DNA of 33,599 nt from Chitinophagales bacterium (GTDB lineage Bacteria; Bacteroidota; Bacteroidia; Chitinophagales; Saprospiraceae): positions 1-33,599 of the forward strand of contig JAIXKS010000009.1 of assembly GCA_026928325.1 (NCBI GenBank). The letters are read 5' to 3'. Within the stretch, counting starts at the first letter, position 1; each line of letters starts with the position of its first letter. The position numbers were made by a program, and so were the translations under genes. The notes beneath the pieces are model-generated. The model did no database searches. It saw nothing but the letters and a program-made list of their open reading frames with translations, and was not told where the DNA came from. Shown one piece after another: positions 16,237-23,938 of the stretch.

Positions 16237-16959
16237 TTATTTGATGAGTTGCTTGATGGTTTCTCCCGCCATGGTTAAACCAAACAAGGCCGGCATATAG
16301 GATATTGTGCCATAATAGGATTTTTTGTAATTGCTCCCATCGGTCATTTCGAGAGCACTTTTGGGTTGTACTTCTTCAGAATAAACAGTGGTAAAGTGCT
16401 GATGTATCTTTTCCCTTTTTAACCTTTTGCGTAGCATTCGGGCAAATTTACAGGAATTTGTTTCCCAGATGTCGCCTACCCTGATTTTTGAAGGATCGGT
16501 TTTGCCACCTGCGCCCATGGCACTAATGACCTTACTATTCACTTTTAAAGCAGTCTTTAATAATGATAATTTGGGCGTTACAGAATCGATACAATCTAAT
16601 ATAAAATCAAACTTGTGCGCCATAATTAAAGCTTCCATCGGTTCAGGATCAAGAAAAGAATCGTAACAAGTTAGATTTAAAGCGGGATTGATATCTAAAA
16701 ATCTTTGCCGCAGTAATTCGACTTTAGATTGGCCGATAGTACTATGTAGGGCTTGCATTTGTCTATTGATATTGGTAATATCGACAGTATCGCCATCGAT
16801 GATATGCATCGTCCCTACTCCACCACGAGCTAAAAACTCTCCGGCATAGCTACCGACGCCACCGAGTCCAACTACCAAAACACTGGATTGCTCCAATTTG
16901 CGAATGGATTCCGCTCCGATTAATAGAGCTGTTCGTTCAAGCCACCGTGGTACTTCCAT
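16237..16959 (-). CDS. tcdA: tRNA threonylcarbamoyladenosine dehydratase (TcdA/CsdL family)
   Basis: The 240-residue product is a ThiF/E1-like adenylating enzyme. It has the nucleotide-binding loop 'VVGLGGVGSYAGEFLARGG' (about 29-47), 'DGDTVDITNINRQ' (the Asp/Asn/Arg ATP-site signature) and the TcdA-type segment 'KVISAMGAGGKTDPSKI'. TcdA uses ATP to dehydrate t6A to cyclic ct6A at tRNA position 37. The lack of zinc CxxC pairs fits TcdA rather than ThiF/MoeB. It overlaps the upstream TatD-family gene by 40 bases, so the two are probably one transcript. Confidence 0.88.
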   Translation of the reverse strand: MEVPRWLERTALLIGAESIRKLEQSSVLVVGLGGVGSYAGEFLARGGVGTMHIIDGDTVDITNINRQMQALHSTIGQSKVELLRQRFLDINPALNLTCYDSFLDPEPMEALIMAHKFDFILDCIDSVTPKLSLLKTALKVNSKVISAMGAGGKTDPSKIRVGDIWETNSCKFARMLRKRLKREKIHQHFTTVYSEEVQPKSALEMTDGSNYKKSYYGTISYMPALFGLTMAGETIKQLIK

Positions 16960-17609
16960 TTATCAGAATAAAACTTTGTAAAATTATCAAAAACGATTTC
17001 TTTTATTTCATCAACAGACATTTGTCTAATTTCGGCAAAAATACGATATCTATCCTGAATATTAACATGAAATTCGCTGTCTGTCTCAATAAAAATACGA
17101 TCCAAAGGTACATACTTCAACATGGCTTCAAATACGGGTGTCATCCGAAGATGCGGAGCTAAAGACAAGTGAATCCCTGCATCCAAAACTTGTTTTGCCA
17201 ATATCTTATTTCGAACAAATCCATGGTTTACCCAAGGAAAATTATCGTATTTTTTTCGCAATACTAAGGCTCTTTCAAAGGATCGCACACAATGTAAGAC
17301 GATCGGTGCATGATGCTTTGAGGCTATTTTAAGCTGCTGTTCCATGATAATGGCCTGCATATCGAGGTTTGCACCTTTTAGTTTATCTAATCCGAACTCT
17401 CCAATACCTAGGCAATACGGATCATTGGCGTAAGCCGTTTCAAGCACATCTAGTTGACTTTCAGTAAGTGGTTGTTCTGTCCACCAAGGATGATAGCCGA
17501 TTGTATAGTATTTCTTATTCTTCTGTTGTAAACCATGAATAGACACGACCTCTATGACATCCGGTTGATGCCAAATAGAATGATTGTGAAAATCAATGTA
17601 TGGAGTCAC
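16920..17609 (-). CDS. TatD-family metal-dependent hydrolase (short form)
   Basis: The 229-residue TIM-barrel protein carries TatD signatures: the metal-binding 'DFHNHS' near the N-terminus (6-11), 'GIGEFGLDK' with its metal-ligand Glu, 'IVLHCVRSFERA' with its His, 'VNHGFVRN', and 'IFIETDSEF' with the catalytic Asp. The family shows magnesium-dependent 3'-5' exonuclease or DNase activity and may act in DNA repair or tRNA/protein quality control. It is about 25-30 residues shorter than E. coli TatD, as is usual for the Bacteroidota branch. It overlaps tcdA downstream. No clear promoter box was found in the 179 bases behind it. Confidence 0.85.
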   Translation of the reverse strand: MTPYIDFHNHSIWHQPDVIEVVSIHGLQQKNKKYYTIGYHPWWTEQPLTESQLDVLETAYANDPYCLGIGEFGLDKLKGANLDMQAIIMEQQLKIASKHHAPIVLHCVRSFERALVLRKKYDNFPWVNHGFVRNKILAKQVLDAGIHLSLAPHLRMTPVFEAMLKYVPLDRIFIETDSEFHVNIQDRYRIFAEIRQMSVDEIKEIVFDNFTKFYSDKWKYHGGLNEQLY

Positions 17610-17788
17610 GGTATTCGTGTTTTAGAATATAAGAAAAGCCATAATTTTATTCGAAAACAAAATTTAAAGCATGAAAAAATTTCATACTAAACAGACTAGA
17701 TGCAGAAAAGTTCTACATGATTCCAACGTATAATACCTACTCCATAAATGAAAATTTCTCTGATCTACTATAAAAGGAATTCTATCTG

Positions 17789-19831
17789 TTATATCCTCCA
17801 ATTTAAGGTGATGAAATAATTTCTTCCTTGGCTGATTCTATTGCTACCATAGGAAAGATTGGAAGTTCCGATAGCACCAGAGTAGATATCTACTGTTCGA
17901 ACATCCAACATATTCTTTGCGCCTAATACCAGCGATATTTTATTATTAAAAAATGACTTTTGAAGTGATATATTTAGCAAATTATAGGCTTCAATCTGGT
18001 CAATAGCTATCGTATCTTCCACTTGGCGGAAGATGGGTTGCTGTCCTACATATCTATAATTTAACGAAATATGAATATCTGGCTTTTTAACATGCAACCT
18101 AAGCGTTTGATTCAAATCAAAGACTTGACCATATACAGCAGGTCCTTCATAACTTACATTGGAAGACCAATATCCAAGGCTTGTTTCTGTTTTTGACTCT
18201 AAACCTTTATAATTCCAAACGATTCCTGGTTGAAGTCCGTGGACAGAATATGAAGATATGTTCTCATACGAATACTTTAAGGATTCATATTCTGTTAGCG
18301 TGATTCTATCTTTGATCCATGTTTTATAGGCATTCAAATTGAATTGGAGATTGAATCTTGGCTTATAAACAAAGGTCAATTGTGCCTCTTGTGATCGTTC
18401 GGGTTTCAAATCATTATTTCCGAGGATATAGTGATTCACATCAATAAATTCGAGATAGAGTTCTTTTAAATCCGGGCTCCGATATCCTTGAGCATATCCA
18501 GCACGAATATCGACTTGCTTTGCTGGACTATATTTTGTCTGAAATGCACCTGACCATTGGCTTTTATAGATATTATGGATGGTTAAACGTGCCGTTCCAT
18601 TTAAAGTTAAATTAGAAATCGGTGCATATTTAAGATCTGAAAATACTCCAAATTCCTCGGTATGCACTTTCGTATTTTTATCCAGATTTACAGCTTTTAT
18701 ACGTTCTCCTCTACCAAATTCTCTTTGGTAATTTCCACCCACCATTAAACTGACTTTAGTAATCAAAGGAAGCGAAATCGTGCCTCGAGCAAAATACGTA
18801 TAAAAGTGGCTCGTATCTCGTGTTTGTAATAAACTATCGAATTGCTGAGATTGAAGGTAGAACCTTTTATCCTCTACTAATCTATTAAAATCATTGAACG
18901 CAGTTGTAAATTCAAGATTGTATTTATCCTTTATTTTATTTTCATAAACTACAGCAAAATCATTGCGTACGGTAGTAAAAAACATATCGTTGGCGTATGG
19001 ATTGAAAGTAGGCCTCCTTATGTACCCATAGTCCGATATATATTCATGATTTTTTTCGTACTTCAATATGATTCTTTGTTGGTCGCTAGGCTGATATGCT
19101 ATTTGGCCACCAATATTGTATTGTTCTTTGGGATTCCATGGATATTTAGTCTCTGTGACGGTATTTCCATTCGGATATTTGATGGTCTGCGTTACTCTAA
19201 GGCTATCTACTGAATATTGATTATAATCAAAAATCCGTCCAGATGCCGATACCTTAAATTTGCCAAACTTGACACCTAGATTCAGTTGATGATTAAAGGC
19301 TTTGATAGACTCAAACTGGTGGCTACCAGCCAATTCGAACCTTCCTATTTGGGATTTTTTTGTAATAATATTGATGACACCACCAGCGGCATTATTGCCC
19401 AAAATGGCCGAAAGAGCGCCGTCAATAATCTCTATTCGCTGTACATTCTTTAAGGATATTTGGGATAAATCTAAGGCACCATTCAATCTGCCGATTATGG
19501 GAACACCATCTATCATTATGGCTACATTACTAGCACTTACACCACGCATGATGATTTGGTTTCCTAGGACACCATCGGTTACTACCCGAATAAATGGAAC
19601 AAGTTCTAAAGCCTGATCCAATTGATAGATGCCTCTTTCTTTTATGTTTTGTTCTTTGATAATGGTTACTCTATGGATCGCTTGTGTATAATGTGTAGGG
19701 CTATGTTGTGCCGTAACCAACACTTCGTCCAATGAATTAGAAGCGGAAATACTATCTCCTTCAATATCTTGAGCTTGGAGATCCAAGCTAATAAAGATTG
19801 CGCCTAAAAAAACGAATAATATTTTATACAT
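17789..19831 (-). CDS. TonB-dependent outer-membrane receptor, probable heme receptor (HmuR-like)
   Basis: The 680-residue receptor has a signal peptide ending 'LDLQAQ' (about residue 21), a TonB-box-like 'LDEVLVTAQHS', and a plug domain ('VMRG'-type 'QIIMRGVSASNVAIMIDGVP'; 'NAAGGVINIITKK'; about 45-155). A 22-strand-type barrel follows, ending 'YFITLNWRI'. The barrel segment 'GYRSPDLKELYLEFIDVNHY' followed by 'GNNDLKPERS' resembles the FRAP/NPNL region of heme receptors, including an intervening His. With the HmuY-like gene nearby, heme or a related tetrapyrrole is the likely ligand (inference). Its ATG overlaps the end of the small upstream gene by eight bases, indicating translational coupling. 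Confidence 0.9.
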   Translation of the reverse strand: MYKILFVFLGAIFISLDLQAQDIEGDSISASNSLDEVLVTAQHSPTHYTQAIHRVTIIKEQNIKERGIYQLDQALELVPFIRVVTDGVLGNQIIMRGVSASNVAIMIDGVPIIGRLNGALDLSQISLKNVQRIEIIDGALSAILGNNAAGGVINIITKKSQIGRFELAGSHQFESIKAFNHQLNLGVKFGKFKVSASGRIFDYNQYSVDSLRVTQTIKYPNGNTVTETKYPWNPKEQYNIGGQIAYQPSDQQRIILKYEKNHEYISDYGYIRRPTFNPYANDMFFTTVRNDFAVVYENKIKDKYNLEFTTAFNDFNRLVEDKRFYLQSQQFDSLLQTRDTSHFYTYFARGTISLPLITKVSLMVGGNYQREFGRGERIKAVNLDKNTKVHTEEFGVFSDLKYAPISNLTLNGTARLTIHNIYKSQWSGAFQTKYSPAKQVDIRAGYAQGYRSPDLKELYLEFIDVNHYILGNNDLKPERSQEAQLTFVYKPRFNLQFNLNAYKTWIKDRITLTEYESLKYSYENISSYSVHGLQPGIVWNYKGLESKTETSLGYWSSNVSYEGPAVYGQVFDLNQTLRLHVKKPDIHISLNYRYVGQQPIFRQVEDTIAIDQIEAYNLLNISLQKSFFNNKISLVLGAKNMLDVRTVDIYSGAIGTSNLSYGSNRISQGRNYFITLNWRI

Positions 19832-20087
19832 ATTCTTTAGTTTTTAGAACTGCTGATTCTATCAGGTAATGAAATTGCTTTATCTCCAAAGGAGAAAAGC
19901 ACAATTTTAAATCGGCAGTCTGTGTTGAAAATAGGATACTTCTTTTGGTCATTTCATTGCAATACCGAGTGTGCTCATAACATTCAAGAAGGGTTGTAAA
20001 AAACGCTTCAAACTCATCAACTGAATTAATAATCAATATATTATTGAAGGTTAATTTTAAAAACCGTTTACATGGAGATAACTCCAT
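19824..20087 (-). CDS. Small DUF6686-like protein upstream of the TonB receptor
   Basis: The 87-residue cytosolic-looking protein has two similar halves ('LKLTFNNILIINSVDEFEAF' and 'LKLCFSPLEIKQFHYLIESA'). These resemble the small Bacteroidota family DUF6686 often placed beside TonB receptors; I recall this pattern but cannot confirm it. It overlaps the receptor start by eight bases. An in-frame TAA immediately upstream fixes the start at 20087. That ATG lies inside the conserved end of a repeat element (20078-20119), matching the ATG of the element's own 'ATGGAAGTTAT' block. It also forms a tight hairpin, ATGGAG-TTAT-CTCCAT. The element may have replaced the original 5' end. The function is unknown. 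Confidence 0.7.
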   Translation of the reverse strand: MELSPCKRFLKLTFNNILIINSVDEFEAFFTTLLECYEHTRYCNEMTKRSILFSTQTADLKLCFSPLEIKQFHYLIESAVLKTKEYV

Positions 20088-20119
20088 TATTATTTAAGTA
20101 ATTTTATAGACAGAGCACT
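20078..20119 (-). repeat. MITE-like repeat copy 2 (one end only, 42 bp)
   Basis: On the minus strand AGTGCTCTGTC (20119-20109), TATAAAATTACTTAAAT and ATAATGGAGTTAT follow the same order as the outer 43 bases of the copies at 7010-7139 and 33502-33599, with few mismatches. The similarity stops near the second base triplets of the small CDS; no second end is visible. It is a remnant, or a co-opted element end. Confidence 0.75.
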
Positions 20120-20127
20120 AGCGCATT

Positions 20128-20169
20128 TAAAAAATTGAGAGGCGGTATGAATCCATACCGCTCCTCAAT
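20128..20169 (-). terminator. Terminator downstream of the HmuY-like gene
   Basis: On the minus strand ATTGAG-GA-GCGGTATG and CATACCGC-CT-CTCAAT pair around a short loop with a 2x2 internal bulge, followed by T6. It ends the HmuY-like transcript about 155 bases after its stop codon, leaving the small gene and receptor as a separate unit or reachable only by readthrough. Confidence 0.75.
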
Positions 20170-20197
20170 AGATTAACAAAAATATAAATTAGATTTC

Positions 20198-20260
20198 TTG
20201 CGACAACCAATTTAGACTAAAAGTCTCGTCCTTTACCTTTGTCCCGATTGGAATTCGCAA
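20198..20260 (-). ncRNA. Candidate structured RNA element in the HmuY-like 3' UTR
   Basis: TTGCGA/TCGCAA (20255-20260 with 20198-20203) and CCAAT/ATTGG (20247-20251 with 20207-20211) form an 11-bp two-part stem around a symmetric 3x3 internal loop. The apical part holds a purine-rich single strand (CGGGACAAAGGTAAAGGACG on the minus strand) and a small hairpin, AGAC-TTTTA-GTCT (20214-20226). It sits between the HmuY-like stop codon and the terminator at 20128-20169. The strand is inferred from that context. I do not recognise a known family. Confidence 0.4.
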
Positions 20261-20273
20261 CAACTACTTGCAT
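20217..20273 (-). CDS. Possible 18-codon ORF (MQVVVANSNRDKGKGRDF)
   Basis: An ATG-to-TAG ORF lies between the HmuY-like gene and its terminator, overlapping the structured element. The peptide is hydrophobic at the start and then basic and Gly-rich. No homolog comes to mind, and an 18-codon ORF can occur by chance. Its only support is position and composition. Confidence 0.2.
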   Translation of the reverse strand: MQVVVANSNRDKGKGRDF

Positions 20274-20324
20274 GTTTAGTCAAAAATACAACATCTTGGT
20301 TGATGTAACTAAACGATTGAATAT

Positions 20325-21572
20325 TTAATTAACTGCGATGTGCTTAACTATGACTTTGCCACCCATAGTTATCCTCAAAGCCATAAGCCCTTTATAATTA
20401 TAGCGGCTCACATCAAAAGGATGGTTTGTTTGGGTTTCTATACTTTGGATTAACTGACCATTAACCGTAAACATATCAACTTTAATATTTTCTGTTTCTT
20501 CAGTAGCTATTGTAATCAAATTATTTGTTGGGTTAGGAAAAACAGAAATATCAACCGGAAGCGCTACATCTGAACTACTAGATATCTTTCTCACAAAAGT
20601 AGATTCGAAATATGCCGTACCTGTTTGAGTACCCTCAAAATCTAAAAATACGATTTTATAAATATCCTTATCTTGTGTTTTCACAAAGAAAGCTTGATCT
20701 TTGGCAATAACCCATCCTAAAGAGAAGTCAAAAGCCTTCCATTCATGACCGATATTTGTCGGTAAACTAACATAGTCATCTTGATAGTCTTGTTCATTAA
20801 CGGTTGCAGGATCAATACCTTTTACGTTTACAGACTCTACTCCAGGAGCTGTTAATACACCTGTTACAACATACTCTAATATTTCGCCACCAGCATCTAG
20901 TGGAGTATAATATCTCAAAAACATCAAATCATAGTTTTTGGGTGTTGGTACAATTTCTCCTGAATTCAACGAGAAAAATATAATAGCTCCAAGATCTGTA
21001 GATTTTGTAATTGTTTTCGTTTGCTCATCACTACCATCAAGGTTAGCATACTTAAAATTATAAGCTCCATTTTTGAAATTTTCTATTTGAATTTTTTTAA
21101 AATTTCCATCACGCCCTTGCAACACAAAAATTCTACTTCCTTCTACTACATGGTTTTGCGGATTATACGTGCCCCATCCAAAGTCAAAAGGATTTCCAGG
21201 TGTAGCCACGTGGTTGAATGCACCGAGTGTCCAATTTAATTCACGATTATAAAGAATCAAACTATCCGTAAATATACTGAGATCAGTATATTGGTCGTCC
21301 CAATTTATGGTTGGAGCAAGAAATAGTTTCAAACCTGTACTTGCACTTGAAAAGGATTCATTAATAAAAACGCCTACATCTGTTGAACTCACATTTGAAA
21401 AGGCAATATCCCAAGCCTCATTATCAAGTTGAAATTCTTCACCTGTGGATAAATTAAAAAAAGACTGTTTGGAATAATTAGGTCCAGTAGAAATAGAATG
21501 CACTTGCTCTTGCGCATACGTAGTAACGGCAAATGCCAATAAAAAACTAAAAAATGTAAAATGTCTTCTCAT
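20325..21572 (-). CDS. HmuY-like heme-binding protein with T9SS sorting domain
   Basis: The 415-residue protein has a signal peptide (to about residue 20, 'VTTYAQ'). A HmuY-like region has the family phrases 'WDIAFSN', 'FVLQGRDGNFKKIQI', 'GAYNFKYANLDGSDE', and later 'FFVKTQDKDIYKIVFLDFEG' (about 25-330). A type A T9SS C-terminal domain starts near residue 335-340 ('ISVFPNPTNNLITI'). HmuY of Porphyromonas captures heme and passes it to HmuR. Here the protein is about twice as long and should be exported by T9SS and surface-attached or released. The axial heme-ligand histidines were not confirmed, so the ligand is inferred from the family and the TonB receptor about 500 bases downstream. Confidence 0.82.
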   Translation of the reverse strand: MRRHFTFFSFLLAFAVTTYAQEQVHSISTGPNYSKQSFFNLSTGEEFQLDNEAWDIAFSNVSSTDVGVFINESFSSASTGLKLFLAPTINWDDQYTDLSIFTDSLILYNRELNWTLGAFNHVATPGNPFDFGWGTYNPQNHVVEGSRIFVLQGRDGNFKKIQIENFKNGAYNFKYANLDGSDEQTKTITKSTDLGAIIFFSLNSGEIVPTPKNYDLMFLRYYTPLDAGGEILEYVVTGVLTAPGVESVNVKGIDPATVNEQDYQDDYVSLPTNIGHEWKAFDFSLGWVIAKDQAFFVKTQDKDIYKIVFLDFEGTQTGTAYFESTFVRKISSSSDVALPVDISVFPNPTNNLITIATEETENIKVDMFTVNGQLIQSIETQTNHPFDVSRYNYKGLMALRITMGGKVIVKHIAVN

Positions 21573-21613
21573 GATTTATTAAGATTTAAAATGATTAATT
21601 AAGAATTACAGTG

Positions 21614-21621
21614 CAAAACTA
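21614..21621 (-). promoter_or_regulatory. -7 box for the HmuY-like gene
   Basis: Minus-strand TAGTTTTG (plus-strand CAAAACTA) fits TAnnTTTG and lies 41 bases before the ATG. A TTTTG at 21648-21652 is too far upstream for a standard -33. I saw no convincing Fur-like 19-bp palindrome near it. Confidence 0.42.
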
Positions 21622-21784
21622 AACATCCTAAATAGAATTAATCTAAACAAAAGAAGGAATATAAAATCGATGAAGAATTATGACATTTTCATGACTACAA
21701 ACAGATTTATCACCTATAAAATCACAAATGGAAAGATAGATTCTTGAATGAGATTTTGATTGAAAACTTACCTATTAGTTTTAT

Positions 21785-21832
21785 CAAAAAAAATGAGCAC
21801 TTTCAAATCTACGAATTCGAAAGTGCTCATTT
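21785..21832 (-). terminator. Terminator of tmRNA
   Basis: AATGAGCACTTTC and GAAAGTGCTCATT form a perfect 13-bp stem around a 14-base loop, followed on the minus strand by a run of eight T. It begins about ten bases after the tmRNA 3' end. Confidence 0.92.
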
Positions 21833-21842
21833 AAGATAATAG

Positions 21843-22214
21843 TGGAGATGCAGGGATTCGAACCCTGGTCCAGACAAAGCACCTGAATGCTTTCTACATG
21901 CTTATTTACTGTTCGAATTGTCAGAATCGGACTGGTACAGTAACCCACCTTGTCTTCATCGTATCTTCAAAGATTTTCGACAGTTGAGTGAAGAAGCTCA
22001 ACTGCTTAGCCCGCAGGGTTGGTTAAGTGCGGCTACCGAAGTCTAGCGGACGTCAATCGGGCGGCACTAAAAGCATTGCAATCCTAGATTACGCTGCTAA
22101 TGCGAAGTTATTATCGCCATTTATAGTTCGATTATCATTTGATAACGGAGTGAACAACCTTGCTCCGGCATGCTTACAAACCGATTCTCTTTCCTGTCGA
22201 TACCGGTCATCCCC
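21843..22214 (-). ncRNA. ssrA: Transfer-messenger RNA (tmRNA)
   Basis: The 5' end GGGGATG (minus strand from 22214) pairs with the 3' CATCTCC to form the acceptor stem, including the G3-U pair needed for alanine charging. The T-arm GGTTCGAATCC lies close to the 3' end. The tag ORF (minus strand 22118-22089) resumes at GGC and encodes GDNNFALAA followed by TAA, a Bacteroidota-like variant ending in the protease-recognised ALAA. tmRNA with SmpB rescues stalled ribosomes and marks the nascent chain for degradation. After the discriminator A the genome reads CTA, so the CCA end is not encoded and must be added. A strong terminator follows. Confidence 0.97.
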
Positions 22215-22290
22215 AAATAATAAAAACACCACTTCTTTAAGTAGCATACATAGTAACTACATAATTGTAAAAAAAGTTTCATGGCTATGA

Positions 22291-22330
22291 AAAAAAAATG
22301 CCTATGCTACCATTTAGATAACATAGGCAT
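22291..22330 (-). terminator. Terminator of the SusC/SusD transcript
   Basis: On the minus strand ATGCCTATG (22330-22322) pairs with CATAGGCAT (22307-22299) across a 14-base loop, followed by a run of at least eight T. It lies 35 bases after the SusD stop codon. Confidence 0.88.
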
Positions 22331-22365
22331 TTGTCAATATTACTTACTAATCTTACAAAACTCGA

Positions 22366-23913
22366 TTAATATCCATCATTTTGACCTAAATTTGGATTTG
22401 AATCCAACTCAATCAGAGGAATAGGCCATACAAATCTATGGTCAGCATATGGTACATTAGCAACACCATAAGGACCTGCGTAAGGTGTACTCAAGTCAAA
22501 AGCGGCTGCCGAAGGAACACCATTCGCTACTTTTGCCGGTATTCCGTCTATAGGAGCTATATCATCTTGCTGTAATCTGTGAATATCTTGCCATCTTCTA
22601 CCTTCCATCAAGAACTCAATACGTCTTTCAAGAAGAATAGCTTTAACTAGATCTGCATCACTACCAAAACCTGTATAAGCTTGAGAAGCAGCATCAGCCA
22701 AAGATCTGTTTCTCACTTTATTGAGGTAAGAAAGACCATCACCAGCATTACCACTTCTTGCATATGCTTCTGCCATATTTAAGATAACTTCTGCATATCT
22801 AATGATAGGCGCTGCATCCGTATATCCTGAATCATCTTTATACTTGTTCGTAAATTTAACACCTCCGGTACCTGTAAATACCATAGCTAAAGGATCTGAA
22901 TTATTCTCATATCTTCTGATATCATCTGCAAGCCATCCCGGATTAGTCCAAATGATAGGGCTGATACAAACAAGCTCACGTCTCTTGTACTGTGATGCTA
23001 AACCTGCATTTACTCCAGGGTTATTGGTAGCATCATGCATGATTGAGAAGATAGACTCGCTATTTTTGTAAGAATTCAGGAATGGTGTACCTGGATGTGC
23101 CTCCAGAGTATATTTTCCTTCAAGCTTAAGACCTTCTTTAATGACATTAGGCCAATCTCTCATGTGAAGGTAAACTCTAGTCTTGAAAGCTATAGCTGCG
23201 TTTTTACTGGCTTTAGTTAATGATGTATTAGAAATCAAATTTTCCGCATCATTCAAATCAGCCAAAACTTTACTGTAAACCTCTCCTACTGTACCTCTAC
23301 CTTGTGCAAGACCTGCATCAATTTCTGCTTGTGTATCGACACCAGCTTCACGGTATGGAATACCTATTGCATTAGCATTAATATGGTAAGGTCTGGCAAA
23401 GAAATTACATAGTTCAAAGTGTGTGATTGCTCTCAAAAACTTAGCTTGTCCGATATAGTCATTACCTGTATCTGCTGAGATAATACCATCTGCAACTGCT
23501 TTAGTGACACCTTCGATAACTAAGTTACATCTATTAATCAATCTATAACCATCTACCCAGTAATAAACGTTATTAGCTGTAGTAGGATCGTAAGTTGCTG
23601 TATAGGTCAACTGGTAGAAAGTTGCTTGATTCACAACATCTTCTCCTCTGTTGTCTCCCTGTTGAACAAAAGCGGCTCCCCAGACATAACCTCTACCTCC
23701 ATTTGGACTTGTTGAGTTAAACTGTCCAATAGCTGCAGCATTATACATTCCATTTATCGAACTTTCTATCAACGAAGGTGATGAAAAAGATTGATCTACG
23801 GAAATATTATTGATGGGCTGCAGATTGAGAATATTATCCTCTGTACAACTAAATGCTGAAAATACCAGCAAAGCCGCAAAAAAGAATTTATTAAATATAT
23901 TTCTCATTTTCAA
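22366..23913 (-). CDS. SusD/RagB-family nutrient-binding lipoprotein
   Basis: The 515-residue protein has a lipoprotein signal with lipobox VFSAFSC (Cys23). The SusD fold follows, with N-terminal helices ('SSINGMYNAAAIGQFN'), TPR-like helices ('AKFLRAITHFELCNFFARPY'), and the C-terminal RagB/SusD segment 'EVILNMAEAYARSGNAGDGL' and 'ILLERRIEFLMEGRRWQDIH' (about 370-450). It sits on the outer surface as the lid of its SusC partner and binds an oligosaccharide or peptide. It lies 25 bases downstream of the SusC gene. No glycosidase, peptidase or regulator is adjacent, so the substrate cannot be inferred. Confidence 0.95.
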   Translation of the reverse strand: MKMRNIFNKFFFAALLVFSAFSCTEDNILNLQPINNISVDQSFSSPSLIESSINGMYNAAAIGQFNSTSPNGGRGYVWGAAFVQQGDNRGEDVVNQATFYQLTYTATYDPTTANNVYYWVDGYRLINRCNLVIEGVTKAVADGIISADTGNDYIGQAKFLRAITHFELCNFFARPYHINANAIGIPYREAGVDTQAEIDAGLAQGRGTVGEVYSKVLADLNDAENLISNTSLTKASKNAAIAFKTRVYLHMRDWPNVIKEGLKLEGKYTLEAHPGTPFLNSYKNSESIFSIMHDATNNPGVNAGLASQYKRRELVCISPIIWTNPGWLADDIRRYENNSDPLAMVFTGTGGVKFTNKYKDDSGYTDAAPIIRYAEVILNMAEAYARSGNAGDGLSYLNKVRNRSLADAASQAYTGFGSDADLVKAILLERRIEFLMEGRRWQDIHRLQQDDIAPIDGIPAKVANGVPSAAAFDLSTPYAGPYGVANVPYADHRFVWPIPLIELDSNPNLGQNDGY

Positions 23914-23938
23914 TATTTAAAATTTTAAAAAATAATGA

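Noticed and set aside
22027-22290. An 87-codon plus-strand ORF over the tmRNA locus
   Set aside because: It runs antisense through the tmRNA gene and has no signal, motif or promoter; the RNA explains the sequence.
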